Below, piece after piece: positions 1-9,057 of a stretch of DNA of 64,000 nucleotides. How positions within the stretch are numbered: position 1 is the first letter of the stretch; each line of letters begins with the position of its first letter. The position numbers and the translations under genes are program-made. The notes beneath the pieces were generated by a model. The model had not been told where the DNA came from. It saw nothing but the letters and a program-made list of their open reading frames with translations, and ran no database searches. Where the stretch lies: positions 3,410,001 through 3,474,000 of the forward strand of contig NZ_CP121682.1 in assembly GCF_029760955.1 (NCBI RefSeq). The letters are read 5' to 3'. The DNA is from Streptomyces cathayae (GTDB lineage: Bacteria > Actinomycetota > Actinomycetes > Streptomycetales > Streptomycetaceae).

Positions 1-181
1 CGCCGCACGGCAGACCCTGGAACGGGTGCGCGCCACGGGCGTCTCGGACGTGGTCGCCATGGTCGACGCCCGCAACACCCGCTCGGCCGCGGTCACCCGG
101 CGGCTCGGCATGCGTCTCGCCGGGACGTTCATCACCCCGGTCTCACGCCGGGAGGGACACTGCTACCGGCTGACCCTGTGA
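1..181 (+). CDS. GNAT family acetyltransferase, C-terminal part
   Basis: Open frame entering from the left edge and ending in TGA at 179-181. About 59 residues are visible. They contain the end of a GNAT fold of the RimJ/RimL type: an Asn-x-x-Ser followed by an Arg-Arg-Leu-Gly-Met segment, which is the usual pyrophosphate-binding helix end and beta-bulge, and then a basic tail. The family transfers the acetyl group of acetyl-CoA to an amine; the substrate cannot be inferred. The gene is complete only outside the window. It is followed by about 120 bp before the next start, so it is probably the last gene of its unit. Confidence 0.7.
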   Translation, partial: AARQTLERVRATGVSDVVAMVDARNTRSAAVTRRLGMRLAGTFITPVSRREGHCYRLTL

Positions 182-305
182 AACCGGAATCCTGAACCAC
201 CGTTTCGACTACGCGATGTGACAGATTGTCACAGATAGCCACGCATCGCTTCCTGTCGGCGCACGGCCGGGTCTACCCTGCCGGTACCGCTGGGGGGTGA
301 GGTCC

Positions 306-668
306 GTGCGTGTGACACCCAGAAGAACGGACAGGACGCCGGAAGTGCGTGTTCCGCGCCTGGTCGGCCTGATGGCCGTGGACGCGCGCGAGTCCGCCCG
401 TACACACGACCTGCTCCTCGACGCGCCGGACCGGCCGGACTTCCGCCGCACCGTGGTCGACCACGTCGTGCGCCAGTATCCGCAGCCGGGCGTCGAGGTG
501 CCCCGGGGCTCCCTGGTCCATGTGTGGTTCGACTTCGGTGAGGGGGACGGCGGCGGCGGGGTGCGCGAGCCGCGCGCACCCCTGCCGCCCGGCGGCGGCA
601 TCCGGCGCGAACGGGAGGAACCCCGTGAGCCGGCCGCCCCCTGCGCGGCCGTCCTCAGCCGGCCTTGA
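306..668 (+). CDS. Single PASTA-domain protein
   Basis: About 120 residues from GTG 306, preceded by a strong purine run (GGGGGGTGAGG) at about 292-302; GTG 297 is an in-frame alternative inside that run. Residues 15-75 read as one PASTA repeat: Val-Pro-x-Leu-Val-Gly-Leu near the start, and a [11 protein letters not shown] turn before the last strand. The tail is Gly/Pro/Arg rich. PASTA domains bind muropeptides or beta-lactams on the outside of kinases and penicillin-binding proteins, but here there is no kinase, signal peptide or membrane helix, so a role in wall sensing is only a guess. It overlaps the 3' end of the convergent mqnG by 14 bp. Confidence 0.6.
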   Translation: MRVTPRRTDRTPEVRVPRLVGLMAVDARESARTHDLLLDAPDRPDFRRTVVDHVVRQYPQPGVEVPRGSLVHVWFDFGEGDGGGGVREPRAPLPPGGGIRREREEPREPAAPCAAVLSRP

Positions 669-1350
669 AGCCCCGGTGCAGCGCGACCACACCGCCCGTG
701 AGGTTGCGCCACGCCACCTTCGTCCAGCCGGCGCCCTGCAGCCGCTCGGCCAGGGCGGGCTGGTCGGGCCAGGCCCGGATGGACTCGGCGAGGTAGACGT
801 ACGCGTCGGGGTTCGACGACACCGACCGCGCGACCGGCGGCAGCGCGCGCATCAGGTACTCGGTGTAGACGGTGCGGAACGGCGCCCACGTGGGGTGCGA
901 GAACTCGCAGATGACGATCCGTCCGCCGGGCCGGGTCACCCGGTGCATCTCGCGCAGCGCGGCGTCCGTCTCCTGGACGTTGCGCAGCCCGAAGGAGATG
1001 GTGACGGCGTCGAAGACGTCGTCCTTGAACGGCAGCCGGGTGGCGTCGCCGGCCGTGTAGGGCAGCCAGTCCCGGCGCTGCTTGCCGACCCGGAGCATGC
1101 CGAGGGAGAAGTCGCAGGGGACGACGTAGGCACCGGCCCGCGCGAAGGGCTCCGAGGACGTGCCCGTGCCGGCCGCCAGGTCCAGGACCTTCTGCCCGGG
1201 GCGCGCGTCGACCGCCTTCGCCACCTCCTTGCGCCAGATCCGGTCCTGGCCGAGCGACAGCACGTCGTTCGTCAGGTCGTACCGTTCCGCCACGTCGTCG
1301 AACATCGAGGCGACTTCGTGCGGCTGCTTGTCCAGGGTTGCGCGGGTCAC
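655..1350 (-). CDS. mqnG: Demethylmenaquinone methyltransferase (UbiE/MenG type)
   Basis: 231 residues from GTG 1350, the normal UbiE length. It methylates demethylmenaquinone with S-adenosylmethionine, the last step of menaquinone synthesis. The sequence has the UbiE N-terminus ([17 protein letters not shown]), the class I SAM-binding loop ([19 protein letters not shown], about residues 55-73), an acidic SAM motif and the [19 protein letters not shown] block that separates UbiE from other methyltransferases. mqnC lies 730 bp upstream on the same strand and five more futalosine-route genes follow in the next 19 kb, which supports a menaquinone rather than ubiquinone role. The name menG would be equally correct. 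Confidence 0.92.
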   Translation of the reverse strand: MTRATLDKQPHEVASMFDDVAERYDLTNDVLSLGQDRIWRKEVAKAVDARPGQKVLDLAAGTGTSSEPFARAGAYVVPCDFSLGMLRVGKQRRDWLPYTAGDATRLPFKDDVFDAVTISFGLRNVQETDAALREMHRVTRPGGRIVICEFSHPTWAPFRTVYTEYLMRALPPVARSVSSNPDAYVYLAESIRAWPDQPALAERLQGAGWTKVAWRNLTGGVVALHRGFKAG

Positions 1351-1470
1351 GGGAGTTCGGCCTCACTTGTCCGGGTACGGGGCTTTCTCAGGATCGGTGC
1401 GTGCGTCATTGTCTCAGTCGGCCCCCTCTGTCTCACTGCCCCGGTGCGTCCCCCGGCCCCGGTCGGTCCG

Positions 1471-2070
1471 TCAGCGGCGCCGGTGCACCAGCCGGCCGCC
1501 CACGACGGTGGCCACGCAGGTCGACGCCCCGGCACGGACCAGCTCGGCCCGGTCCGCCACGTCGAACACCGCGAACCGGGCGGGTCCGCCCGGAACCGGC
1601 TTCGGCAGCAGGACGAGCGGCACCGGCGAGAAGGACGGCGGCCCCGGCAGGCGCGCCGGACGAGCGCCCACCACGAGCCCGGCCCGGCGCACGGCGTCCA
1701 GGGCCGGCCGGCCGCGCAGCTCGCCCGCGACGGCGACCGTTCCGTGCGCCAGCAGCCGCTGCACCCCGCGGCGCGCGCTGGCGCCGCGCCGTGACGCGTC
1801 GGCGCGGAAGATCTCCTGCGCCCGCTCCCCGGTGATCGGCTCGGTGCCGAACTCGTCGGCCTCGCGCGGGTCCGGGTGGTAGGTCCCTTCGAGCAGCTCG
1901 GGCCCGTAGGGGTTGAGCAACCCGGGGGTGAGGATGCCGGGCCACCGCCGCACCCGCGCCTGCGGGCGGGCGGCGGCCAGCTCCTCGTACGGGCCGACGG
2001 CGGCGACGAGCGGGCCGTCGATCAGGACGGCCAGTTCGGGCGTGGCCTCGGCGACGTGGATCGTGAGCAC
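1471..2070 (-). CDS. Amidohydrolase-like protein lacking the catalytic barrel
   Basis: 199 residues from ATG 2070. The first 60 residues resemble the composite beta-sandwich that opens imidazolonepropionase-type amidohydrolases, up to the Thr-Pro-Gly-Leu turn, and the last 15 resemble the closing strand (ATVVGGRLVHRRR). The His-x-His metal motif that should follow Pro-Gly is absent (the sequence is LLNPYGPELLE), and the length is about half of a full amidohydrolase. The gene starts 7 bp after the end of mqnC and is probably co-transcribed with it. Some bacteria deaminate aminodeoxyfutalosine with an amidohydrolase, so the placement is suggestive, but this protein cannot have that chemistry. 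It may be a scaffold, a binding protein or a relic. Confidence 0.6.
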   Translation of the reverse strand: MLTIHVAEATPELAVLIDGPLVAAVGPYEELAAARPQARVRRWPGILTPGLLNPYGPELLEGTYHPDPREADEFGTEPITGERAQEIFRADASRRGASARRGVQRLLAHGTVAVAGELRGRPALDAVRRAGLVVGARPARLPGPPSFSPVPLVLLPKPVPGGPARFAVFDVADRAELVRAGASTCVATVVGGRLVHRRR

Positions 2071-2077
2071 GGTCGCG

Positions 2078-3277
2078 TCAGTTCGCGGGGAGCAGCTTCA
2101 GCTCCGGGTGGGCCGTGCCGCCCTCGATCGCCGTGGAGGAGATGTGGGAGACCACCCGGTCGTCGACGGGGTCGTTCGCCGGGTCGTCGTGCACCACGAG
2201 GTGCTCGTACGTCGTGCTCCGCTGGGCGGGGACCCGGCCCGCCTTGCGGATCAGGTCGATGATCTCCAGGCGGTTGGAGCGGTGCTTGGCGCCGGCGGAG
2301 GAGACGACGTTCTCCTCCAGCATGATCGAGCCGAGGTCGTCCGCCCCGTAGTGCATCGAGAGCTGGCCGACCTCCTTGCCGGTGGTCAGCCAGGAGCCCT
2401 GGATGTGGGCGACGTTGTCGAAGAACAGCCGGGCGATGGCGATCATCCGCAGGTACTCGAAGACCGTGGCCTGGGTGCGGCCCTTCAGGTGGTTGTTCTC
2501 GGGCTGGTAGGTGTACGGGATGAAGGCGCGGAAGCCGCCCGTGCGGTCCTGCACGTCCCGGATCATGCGCAGGTGCTCGATGCGCTCGGCGTTGGTCTCG
2601 CCGGTGCCCATCAGCATGGTGGACGTCGACTCGACGCCCAGCCCGTGCGCGATCTCCATGATCTCCAGCCAGCGTTCGCCGGACTCCTTCAGCGGCGCGA
2701 TGGCCTTGCGCGGCCGCTCGGGCAGCAGTTCGGCGCCGGCCCCGGCGAAGGAGTCGAGCCCGGCCGCGTGGATCCGCGTGATGGCCTCCTCGACCGACAC
2801 CTTCGAGATCCGGGCCATGTGCTCGACCTCGCTCGCCCCCAGGCTGTGGATGACGAGCTGCGGGAACTCCTTCCTGATGGCGGCGAAGTGCTTCTCGTAG
2901 TACTCGACGCCGTAGTCCGGGTGGTGGCCGCCCTGGAACATGATCTGCGTACCGCCGAGTTCGACGGTCTCGGCGCAGCGCCGCAGGATGTCGTCGAGGT
3001 CGCGGGTCCAGCCCTTGGCGGTGTCCTTGGGCGCGGCGTAGAAGGCGCAGAACCTGCACGCCGTGACGCACACGTTCGTGTAGTTGATGTTGCGCTCGAT
3101 GATGTACGTCGCGATGTGCTCGGTCCCGGCGTACCGGCGGCGGCGTACGGCGTCGGCGGCGGCGCCCAGCGCGTGCAGCGGGGCGTCGCGGTAGAGGTCG
3201 AGCGCCTCTTCGGGGGTGATCCGCCCGCCTGCGGCAGCACGGTCGAGGAGGGGCTGGAGGTCGGCCTTCTCGGTCAC
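2078..3277 (-). CDS. mqnC: Cyclic dehypoxanthine futalosine synthase (radical SAM)
   Basis: 399 residues from GTG 3277, with an AAGGGA ribosome site upstream. It closes the carbocycle of dehypoxanthine futalosine in menaquinone biosynthesis. The radical SAM cluster motif CxxxCxxC is present at about residues 74-81 (Cys-Val-Thr-Ala-Cys-Arg-Phe-Cys), followed by the FQGGHHPDYGVEYYE segment and a TSTMLMGTGETN segment typical of MqnC/MqnE and the related F420 enzymes. The gene with the amidohydrolase-like reading frame follows after 7 bp. Length and motif order match MqnC rather than MqnE, which is the separate gene at 13097-14260. Confidence 0.95.
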   Translation of the reverse strand: MTEKADLQPLLDRAAAGGRITPEEALDLYRDAPLHALGAAADAVRRRRYAGTEHIATYIIERNINYTNVCVTACRFCAFYAAPKDTAKGWTRDLDDILRRCAETVELGGTQIMFQGGHHPDYGVEYYEKHFAAIRKEFPQLVIHSLGASEVEHMARISKVSVEEAITRIHAAGLDSFAGAGAELLPERPRKAIAPLKESGERWLEIMEIAHGLGVESTSTMLMGTGETNAERIEHLRMIRDVQDRTGGFRAFIPYTYQPENNHLKGRTQATVFEYLRMIAIARLFFDNVAHIQGSWLTTGKEVGQLSMHYGADDLGSIMLEENVVSSAGAKHRSNRLEIIDLIRKAGRVPAQRSTTYEHLVVHDDPANDPVDDRVVSHISSTAIEGGTAHPELKLLPAN

Positions 3278-3393
3278 CGGGCGTCCCTTTCGTCAGGTTC
3301 GTAAGGGTTGTGGACGGGCTGAACCAGCCTACGCCAGCGGCCCACGGCACCCGACGTCAGGCCGTACCCGCATCCGGTGCTCATGCCCCGGCC

Positions 3394-4122
3394 TCAGGCC
3401 GTGTACGCGCCGATCAGCAGCCCGGCGAACGCGCCGGCGATCAGGAACGGCCCGAACGGTATGGCCGTCCTGCGCCCCGCCCGCCGCGCGACGACGAGGG
3501 CACCGCCGTACAGCGCCCCGGACAGGAACCCGGCGAAGGTACCGAGCATCACGGTGGGCCAGCCGTACCAGCCGAGGACCGCGCCCGCGCCGAGGGCGAG
3601 CTTCACGTCGCCGAAGCCCATGCCGCCCGGGTTGACGAGGAACAGGACGAGGTAGCCGGCGCCGAGCGCGAGAGCACCCAGCAGGGCGGTCGTCCACTGG
3701 CCCGCGCGCTCGGGAACGAGGGCGACCAGGCCGAGCAGGGCGAGGGCCGCTCCGGCGAACGGGAGGGTGAGCGGGTCGGGCAGCCGCTGGACCCGCAAGT
3801 CGACGACCGCCAGCAGCACGCCGACGGGCGCGAGCAGCAGCCAGACGCCCACCTCGGGCCGCGTGCCGGTGGCGGCGGCGAGGACGGCGCAGACCAGGGC
3901 GGTGACGACGGCGAGGGCGGTGCTCGAGCCGTACGAGGGCGCCGTGGCACACCGCCCGCACCGGGCCGGCCCGAGCCAGCCCGCCAGCGGGTGTCCCGCG
4001 GGGCAGACCGCCCGCCACTCCTCCCCCGCCGGCACCGAGAACCGGTAGGCCGCCCGCGGCAGCAGCGCGCCCGCCCCCGCACCCCACAGCGCGGCGGCCG
4101 CGACCAGCAGACCGGTCGTCAC
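3394..4122 (-). CDS. Type IV prepilin peptidase, A24 family
   Basis: 242 residues from GTG 4122. Integral membrane aspartyl protease with about seven hydrophobic segments. The two catalytic aspartates are visible: one in the Val-Val-Asp-Leu-Arg segment near residue 106 and one in the Gly-Phe-Gly-Asp-Val-Lys-Leu (GxGD) motif near residue 170. A pair of CxxC-like cysteine clusters precedes the core (CPAGHPLAGW and RCGRC), as in full-length PilD/TadV enzymes. Such enzymes cut the leader of prepilin-like proteins. No pilin or tad genes are in the window. The start overlaps the stop of a four-codon frame by GTGA, and the upstream DNA is a tandem array of ribosome-site-like repeats. Confidence 0.85.
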   Translation of the reverse strand: MTTGLLVAAAALWGAGAGALLPRAAYRFSVPAGEEWRAVCPAGHPLAGWLGPARCGRCATAPSYGSSTALAVVTALVCAVLAAATGTRPEVGVWLLLAPVGVLLAVVDLRVQRLPDPLTLPFAGAALALLGLVALVPERAGQWTTALLGALALGAGYLVLFLVNPGGMGFGDVKLALGAGAVLGWYGWPTVMLGTFAGFLSGALYGGALVVARRAGRRTAIPFGPFLIAGAFAGLLIGAYTA

Positions 4123-4123
4123 C

Positions 4124-4240
4124 CTGTACTCATCCCCTCCGTGCTCATCCCCTCCATGTTCGCCCCCGTCCTACTCATCCCCTCCGTGCTCGCCCCGTCC
4201 TACTCATCCCCTCCGTACCCATCCCTCCGCGCTCATCCCG
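4124..4240 (-). repeat. Degenerate tandem array of SD-plus-ATG-like units
   Basis: On the minus strand this stretch repeats a unit close to GGAGGGGATGAGTAC four to five times, with spacers containing GGACGGGG. Each unit looks like a strong ribosome site immediately followed by ATG. The last unit encodes Met-Ser-Thr-Gly-stop, whose TGA overlaps the GTG start of the prepilin peptidase. The array could arise by slippage or could feed ribosomes to the downstream start. Confidence 0.6.
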
Positions 4241-4420
4241 CCGCTGCGGCCCATGAGGTCGGCGGCGAGGGCGGTGAGCCGTCCCAGGGCGCCGAGGTCC
4301 CTACCGGCCCGCACCCTCTCGCGGACGGTATCCGGCACCTCGACCCCACGCCAATGGAACAGCCGCAGAATGACGCTCCGCGCCGGCCCTTCACGGCAGC
4401 CCTGCTCAAAGCCCTCCGTG
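4204..4420 (-). pseudogene. C-terminal remnant, Rpn/transposase-associated type protein
   Basis: The last 70 or so codons of a minus-strand frame ending at 4204 read like the C-terminal tail of streptomycete Rpn-type (recombination-promoting nuclease / putative transposase) proteins: ARSVILRLFHWRGVEVP, then an (I/V)xRV and a DLxxLxRL-like helix. Upstream the frame runs straight into the 80-bp repeat, and no N-terminal nuclease domain exists, so it is a fragment. The family assignment comes from recalled pattern similarity only. Confidence 0.35.
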
Positions 4421-4541
4421 CCGGGGGCGGTCTGCCGCTCGTGCGGACGGTGTTCCGCGACCGCCCGGCAGGACGGCGGCCTCGACGTGTGCGATGCCCG
4501 GGCGCTCGCCCACGCCCCGGGGAGGACACACCGCCCCAAAG

Positions 4542-4621
4542 GCGTGAACACTTTGGCCACCACTGTCCTGATAACGCTCATGTGAGCGCTTAAACAACAC
4601 ATGCACGCCAACTGCTCACGG
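4542..4621. repeat. 80-bp dispersed palindromic element, copy A
   Basis: One of four copies in the window, all exactly 80 bp. It starts GCGTGAACACTTTGGCC and ends with TGGC-type sequence and ACTGCTCACG, so the ends are imperfect inverted repeats. The centre is the palindrome-like ACGCTCATGTGAGCG. Copy A and copy C also share flanks on both sides (about 4480-4720 here against 31950-32165), giving more than 200 bp of similarity. It lies between the decayed Rpn-type fragment and a doubtful reading frame. Confidence 0.8.
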
Positions 4622-5026
4622 TTTTCGGCACGGCACCCACCTCCGGCCCCGCAGCGCAGGGACCGTAAAGGTCCCCCACACCACCCGGCGGGGCACCATC
4701 CGCATCCGGTCCCGTCTGCGACGAGCCGACCATGAGCCCCCTTCCTGGTCGGACGAGAAAGTGACGATACCGGGGGTGCCATCGTCCGCCTCGGGAATAT
4801 TCCAGTCCGTCAAGTCACCGGGAGTGAGCGGCTCCCCGCACAGGAACAGTCCCGCCCACCTCTGCAGACCTCGGAAAACGAAGCGACGCACGCCGCCGCC
4901 GCCGTCGTCGAGTTCAAGAAACTCGACGACGAACTCACCCGTCAGGTCAAGGACACAATGAAGGCCAAGGACGAACGAGGCGGTAAGGGCGATAAGCAGC
5001 GCCTCTCCGCCGCATCTGTGGCGCAC
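4616..5026 (-). CDS. Doubtful hypothetical protein
   Basis: A 136-codon frame with reasonable third-position GC in its middle (about codons 25-85, including LTPGDLTDWNIPEADDGTPG), but no recognised family, no clear ribosome site, and a 3' end that runs into the copy A repeat. It lies downstream of two hairpins that close the peptide gene at 5090-5329. It may be a remnant of a small acidic protein. Overlapping frames on the plus strand are no better supported. Confidence 0.25.
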   Translation of the reverse strand: MRHRCGGEALLIALTASFVLGLHCVLDLTGEFVVEFLELDDGGGGVRRFVFRGLQRWAGLFLCGEPLTPGDLTDWNIPEADDGTPGIVTFSSDQEGGSWSARRRRDRMRMVPRRVVWGTFTVPALRGRRWVPCRKP

Positions 5027-5080
5027 CGCCCCACAGATGCGCCGTGGGCCCGGCTCCAGGATGGAACCGGGCCCACGGCG
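5012..5080 (-). terminator. Double hairpin terminator of the peptide gene
   Basis: Two adjacent inverted repeats lie just beyond the stop of the 5090-5329 gene. One is at 5040-5080 with a 14-bp stem (CGCCGTGGGCCCGG and its complement), and the other at 5012-5040 has a 10-bp stem (GCATCTGTGG). There is no U-run, as is common in streptomycetes. Confidence 0.75.
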
Positions 5081-5089
5081 CGTGTTCTG

Positions 5090-5329
5090 TCAGTACTGGG
5101 TGACGGCGAGACCACCGGCCGCCGAGAGACCCTCGGGGGAGACGGAGGCGCCCAGGCCCGCGGTGACGCCGATGTTGCCGACCTCGGCGTGGACACCGAG
5201 GCCACCCGCCTCGGCCGCGACGCCGAGACCTGCGTTGGCGGCGGCGCCGGCGCCCGCCTGGCCACCGGAGATGGAGTCCAGATCGGCGTCGGAGATCTCG
5301 GCGGTCGCGACCTGGGGGACGAGGTTCAT
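5090..5329 (-). CDS. Double-glycine-leader precursor peptide (orphan RiPP/bacteriocin-like)
   Basis: 79 residues from ATG 5329, which has an AAGGGA ribosome site 9 nt upstream; a 9-residue longer in-frame start exists. Residues 1-23 form a leader of the double-glycine class: hydrophobic spacing, ISDADLDSISGG, and cleavage expected after Gly-Gly. The remaining 56 residues are Gly/Ala/Val rich with a repeated (A/L)GxxGVxAxxG cadence, no Cys, and few Ser/Thr, which argues against a lanthipeptide. No peptidase-domain ABC transporter or modifying enzyme is adjacent, so export would depend on genes elsewhere. It has its own double hairpin terminator, so it looks like an expressed single-gene unit. 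Confidence 0.65.
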   Translation of the reverse strand: MNLVPQVATAEISDADLDSISGGQAGAGAAANAGLGVAAEAGGLGVHAEVGNIGVTAGLGASVSPEGLSAAGGLAVTQY

Positions 5330-5594
5330 GGCGCGCGTTTCCCTTCGTGTCAACAATGAGCGGCGGCGGAGTTCGCCCGATTCCCGAACCCGGGATTACC
5401 TTCCGGCGAAACCGCGCAGCCTGATCAAAGCACGCCGGGAATGAAGCGACCAGCGTCGTACGAACCGCACTCCCCAGTCAGCTGTCGTGGAATTCACGAG
5501 TGTGGCGAAGCAGTCGGCCGAACCCCTCACTTCCTTCACTCGTACTCGCCCGTAATTCGCCCGCCGGCGGCACTTGAAGGAAATGCGAGGCGGC

Positions 5595-5635
5595 TTCACC
5601 GTGGGGTCGTGCCCGCCGCACGACCCCACGGTGAA
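5595..5635. terminator. Perfect 18-bp stem hairpin
   Basis: TTCACCGTGGGGTCGTGC, a 5-nt loop, and the exact complement. It lies downstream (minus strand) of the decayed gene at 5640-6114 and upstream of the peptide gene, so it would insulate the two. No U-run follows. Confidence 0.65.
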
Positions 5636-5639
5636 CGGT

Positions 5640-6114
5640 GTGCAGATCCTCGGGATGTTCCAGAACCGGGCCGCCTCGGAACACGGTTCTCCTGCCCCCG
5701 TGCACCCGACGTCCGGAATCCACCGCCGTGTGTCCGGTCTCCGGTGGCGGATGCCACGGCGTCGCCGCCCGCCGGTGGTGGTCGGCGGGCGGTACGGGCG
5801 CCTCGGGCAGCCAGTCCTCGACGTCGAAGCGGCCGATCAGCGCCCCGTCCCCGTCCTGCGGTTGCACCTCTCCCCCAGGATCCGGGGAGACCGGGTCCCC
5901 CGCGCGCCCTGCCCCCGCCCGCCGCGTCGATGCCCGCCGCGTCGATGAACACGGCACGGGCGATTCCGGTGGTTCCGCCGACCGGAAAGCGGCGGGCACG
6001 GCCGCGGGTGCGCAGGACGAGAGCGCCGTCCTGCACGAACAGCCGGGAGGCGTGGCACCGTTCCAGGCCGAGGCCGCGCGAGGCGGCCGGTCTGAGGGCG
6101 GGTTCGGGGATCAC
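5640..6114 (-). pseudogene. Frameshifted conserved hypothetical protein
   Basis: The GTG at 6114 overlaps the upstream stop as GTGA. The first 55 codons (VIPEPALRPAAS..., then DGALVLRTRGRARRFPVGG and ARAVFIDAAG) read as a plausible protein. The natural continuation, GDGALIGRFDVEDWLPE, is in another frame from about 5900 downwards, so at least one frameshift lies near 5890-5940. The product is unknown. It follows the fragment at 6111-6321 and the kinase gene on the same strand. Confidence 0.5.
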
Positions 6115-6321
6115 CGGGTGCCCCCGTCGTAGAGGGAGGTGGCGGTGCCGTAGCCACCCTCCGCGCCGGCGGTGACGCCGGTGAGGGCGGCGCCCACCCG
6201 GACGTCGGTCCGGCCGGTGAAGTCGTACGGCGCGCCGCCGGCCGCGAGCAGTTCCCGCACGACCGGTGAGACGCCGTCGAGACCGGCGGCCAGGTCCGCC
6301 TTCTGATCACCCGTCGCGCAC
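6111..6321 (-). pseudogene. N-terminally truncated hypothetical protein
   Basis: An open frame without a convincing start (GTG 6260 is the only candidate) ends in TGA at 6111-6113. It encodes ADLAAGLDGVSPVVRELL, then APYDFTGRTDVRVG and a Gly-rich end. The stop overlaps the start of the frameshifted gene, so the two were once a translationally coupled pair. No family was recognised. Confidence 0.4.
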
Positions 6322-6425
6322 TCTCACTTCCTCTCTCGGCTCAGCCGACCGCGTTCTCCTCCACCGCCCGACCGTGGGCCATCACGTCGCAGCCGTGGAA
6401 CACCCCTGTGAACACTCGATCGCGG

Positions 6426-7388
6426 TCATGCCTGAACCGCCGACGGCCTTCCTCCCCGTCGGCTTCTGTTGCCGTGTTCGTTGCTCCGGCAACGGGGAGG
6501 GTGCGGCAGCCACCCGCCCGCCACCAGCCGGGCCGCACCGCCCTCGGGGGCCAGCCGCCGGGCCACCTCCGCCGGGGTCGGACGGGCGCCGGGGTCCTTG
6601 TCCAGGCAGGCGGCCACCAGTTCACGCACCTGGTCGCCCGAGCCGTCTCGTCCACCCAGGTCGCCCAAGTCGCCCAGTTCCGGAGGCTCGTGGACGACCT
6701 TGTAGAGCAGCGCCGCCGAGGAGTCACCGCGGAACGGCGGCTCGCCCGTCGCCGCGTACGCCAGCACGGCGCCCAGCGAGAAGACGTCCGCCGCGCCCGT
6801 GACTCCCTTGCCCAGGATCTGCTCGGGCGACATGTAGCCGGGCGAACCGACGGACACGCCGGTCGAGGTGAGGGAGGCCGTGCCGTCCATCGCCCGGGTG
6901 ATGCCGAAGCCGATCAACAGCGGGCCGTCCAGGGTGAGGAGCACGTTCGACGGCTTCACGTCCCTGTGCACCAGGCCCAGTCCGTGCACCGCCACCAGCG
7001 CCTCGCCCAGGCCCGCGCCCAACGCCCTTACGGTGTGGGCGGGCAGCGGGCCGCCGTGCGTGACCGCCGACGTGAGGGACGGGCCCGCCGCGTAGGCGGT
7101 GGCGACCCACGGCACCCGGGCGTCGGGGTCGGCGTCCAGGACGGGGGCCGTCCAGGCGCCGCCCACCCGGCGCGCGGCCTCGATCTCGCGCCGGAACCTG
7201 GCGCGGAACTCCTCGTCCAGCGCGAAGTGCGGGTGCACGATCTTGACCGCGACCGTGCGGCCGCCGGCGCTGCGGCCCAGGTAGACCCGGCCCATGCCGC
7301 CCGCGCCGAGTCTGCCGAGCAGCCGGTACGGTCCCACGGCCGCGGGCTCGTCGACGTCGAGCGGCCGCATGGAGTCCACCCCGTCCAC
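6426..7388 (-). CDS. Ser/Thr kinase-like protein with DFG changed to GFG
   Basis: 320 residues. Residues 19-275 form a Hanks-type kinase domain: Gly-loop GRLGAGGMGRVYLG, ATP-lysine in TVAVKIVH, catalytic loop HRDVKPSNVLL and activation end GYMSPEQ. The DFG Asp that binds magnesium is replaced by Gly (LLIGFGIT), which in most kinases abolishes or strongly lowers activity. After the domain the chain becomes an Arg-rich tail of about 40 residues. Streptomycete relatives usually continue into a long membrane or beta-propeller region, so the gene also looks 3' truncated. Two decayed genes follow it. It is best treated as a pseudokinase or early pseudogene. Confidence 0.75.
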   Translation of the reverse strand: MDGVDSMRPLDVDEPAAVGPYRLLGRLGAGGMGRVYLGRSAGGRTVAVKIVHPHFALDEEFRARFRREIEAARRVGGAWTAPVLDADPDARVPWVATAYAAGPSLTSAVTHGGPLPAHTVRALGAGLGEALVAVHGLGLVHRDVKPSNVLLTLDGPLLIGFGITRAMDGTASLTSTGVSVGSPGYMSPEQILGKGVTGAADVFSLGAVLAYAATGEPPFRGDSSAALLYKVVHEPPELGDLGDLGGRDGSGDQVRELVAACLDKDPGARPTPAEVARRLAPEGGAARLVAGGWLPHPPRCRSNEHGNRSRRGGRPSAVQA

Positions 7389-7451
7389 CCCTCCCCCGTC
7401 CCGCCCGTGCGCGGGAACCTTTCAGCAGGGTAGTGGGCGGCCCCGGCGTCC

Positions 7452-8711
<1,260 letters not shown>

Positions 8712-8915
8712 ATGGCTACCGGAACCGTGAAGTGGTTCAACGCCGAAAAGGGCTTTGGTTTCATCGCCCAGGAAGGCGGCGGCCCCGACGTCTTCGTCCA
8801 CTACTCCGCGATCAACGCGAGCGGCTTCCGCTCCCTCGAGGAAAACCAGCAGGTGTCCTTCGACGTCACGCAGGGCCCCAAGGGTCCGCAGGCGGAGAAC
8901 GTCACCCCGGTCTGA
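8712..8915 (+). CDS. Cold shock protein, CspA family
   Basis: 67 residues from ATG 8712, preceded by AAGGAGG at 8701-8707. A single five-stranded cold shock domain fills the protein. RNP1 (KGFGFIAQ) and RNP2 (VFVHYSAI) are intact, and the start [17 protein letters not shown] is the canonical one. It binds single-stranded RNA and acts as an RNA chaperone. It is a single-gene unit: a long leader lies upstream and a strong terminator hairpin directly downstream. Streptomycetes carry several paralogues, so a specific symbol is not assigned. Confidence 0.95.
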   Translation: MATGTVKWFNAEKGFGFIAQEGGGPDVFVHYSAINASGFRSLEENQQVSFDVTQGPKGPQAENVTPV

Positions 8916-8948
8916 TCCTCGCCGATCCGGGAACGACTAGCAGTACCC

Positions 8949-8990
8949 AAGGAGCCCCGCGCCGTCAGGCGAAAGGGGCTCCTGCCTTTT
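8949..8990 (+). terminator. Rho-independent terminator of the cold shock gene
   Basis: AAGGAGCCCC and its complement AGGGGCTCCT, separated by 13 nt and followed by GCCTTTTCC, which is close to a classical terminator. Confidence 0.85.
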
Positions 8991-9057
8991 CCCCGGCTCC
9001 CGCGTCAGAGCCACACCCGCTCCCCTGTCAGCGGCGGCGGCCGGGCTCCCCGCCCAT

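Noticed and set aside
520..1794. Long plus-strand frame opposite mqnG
   Set aside because: It is the antisense shadow of mqnG and its upstream region. Codon pattern and family matches are on the minus strand.
4204..4782. Single 192-codon gene on the minus strand
   Set aside because: The frame is a composite of an Rpn-type fragment and the copy A repeat read through; it does not behave as one protein.
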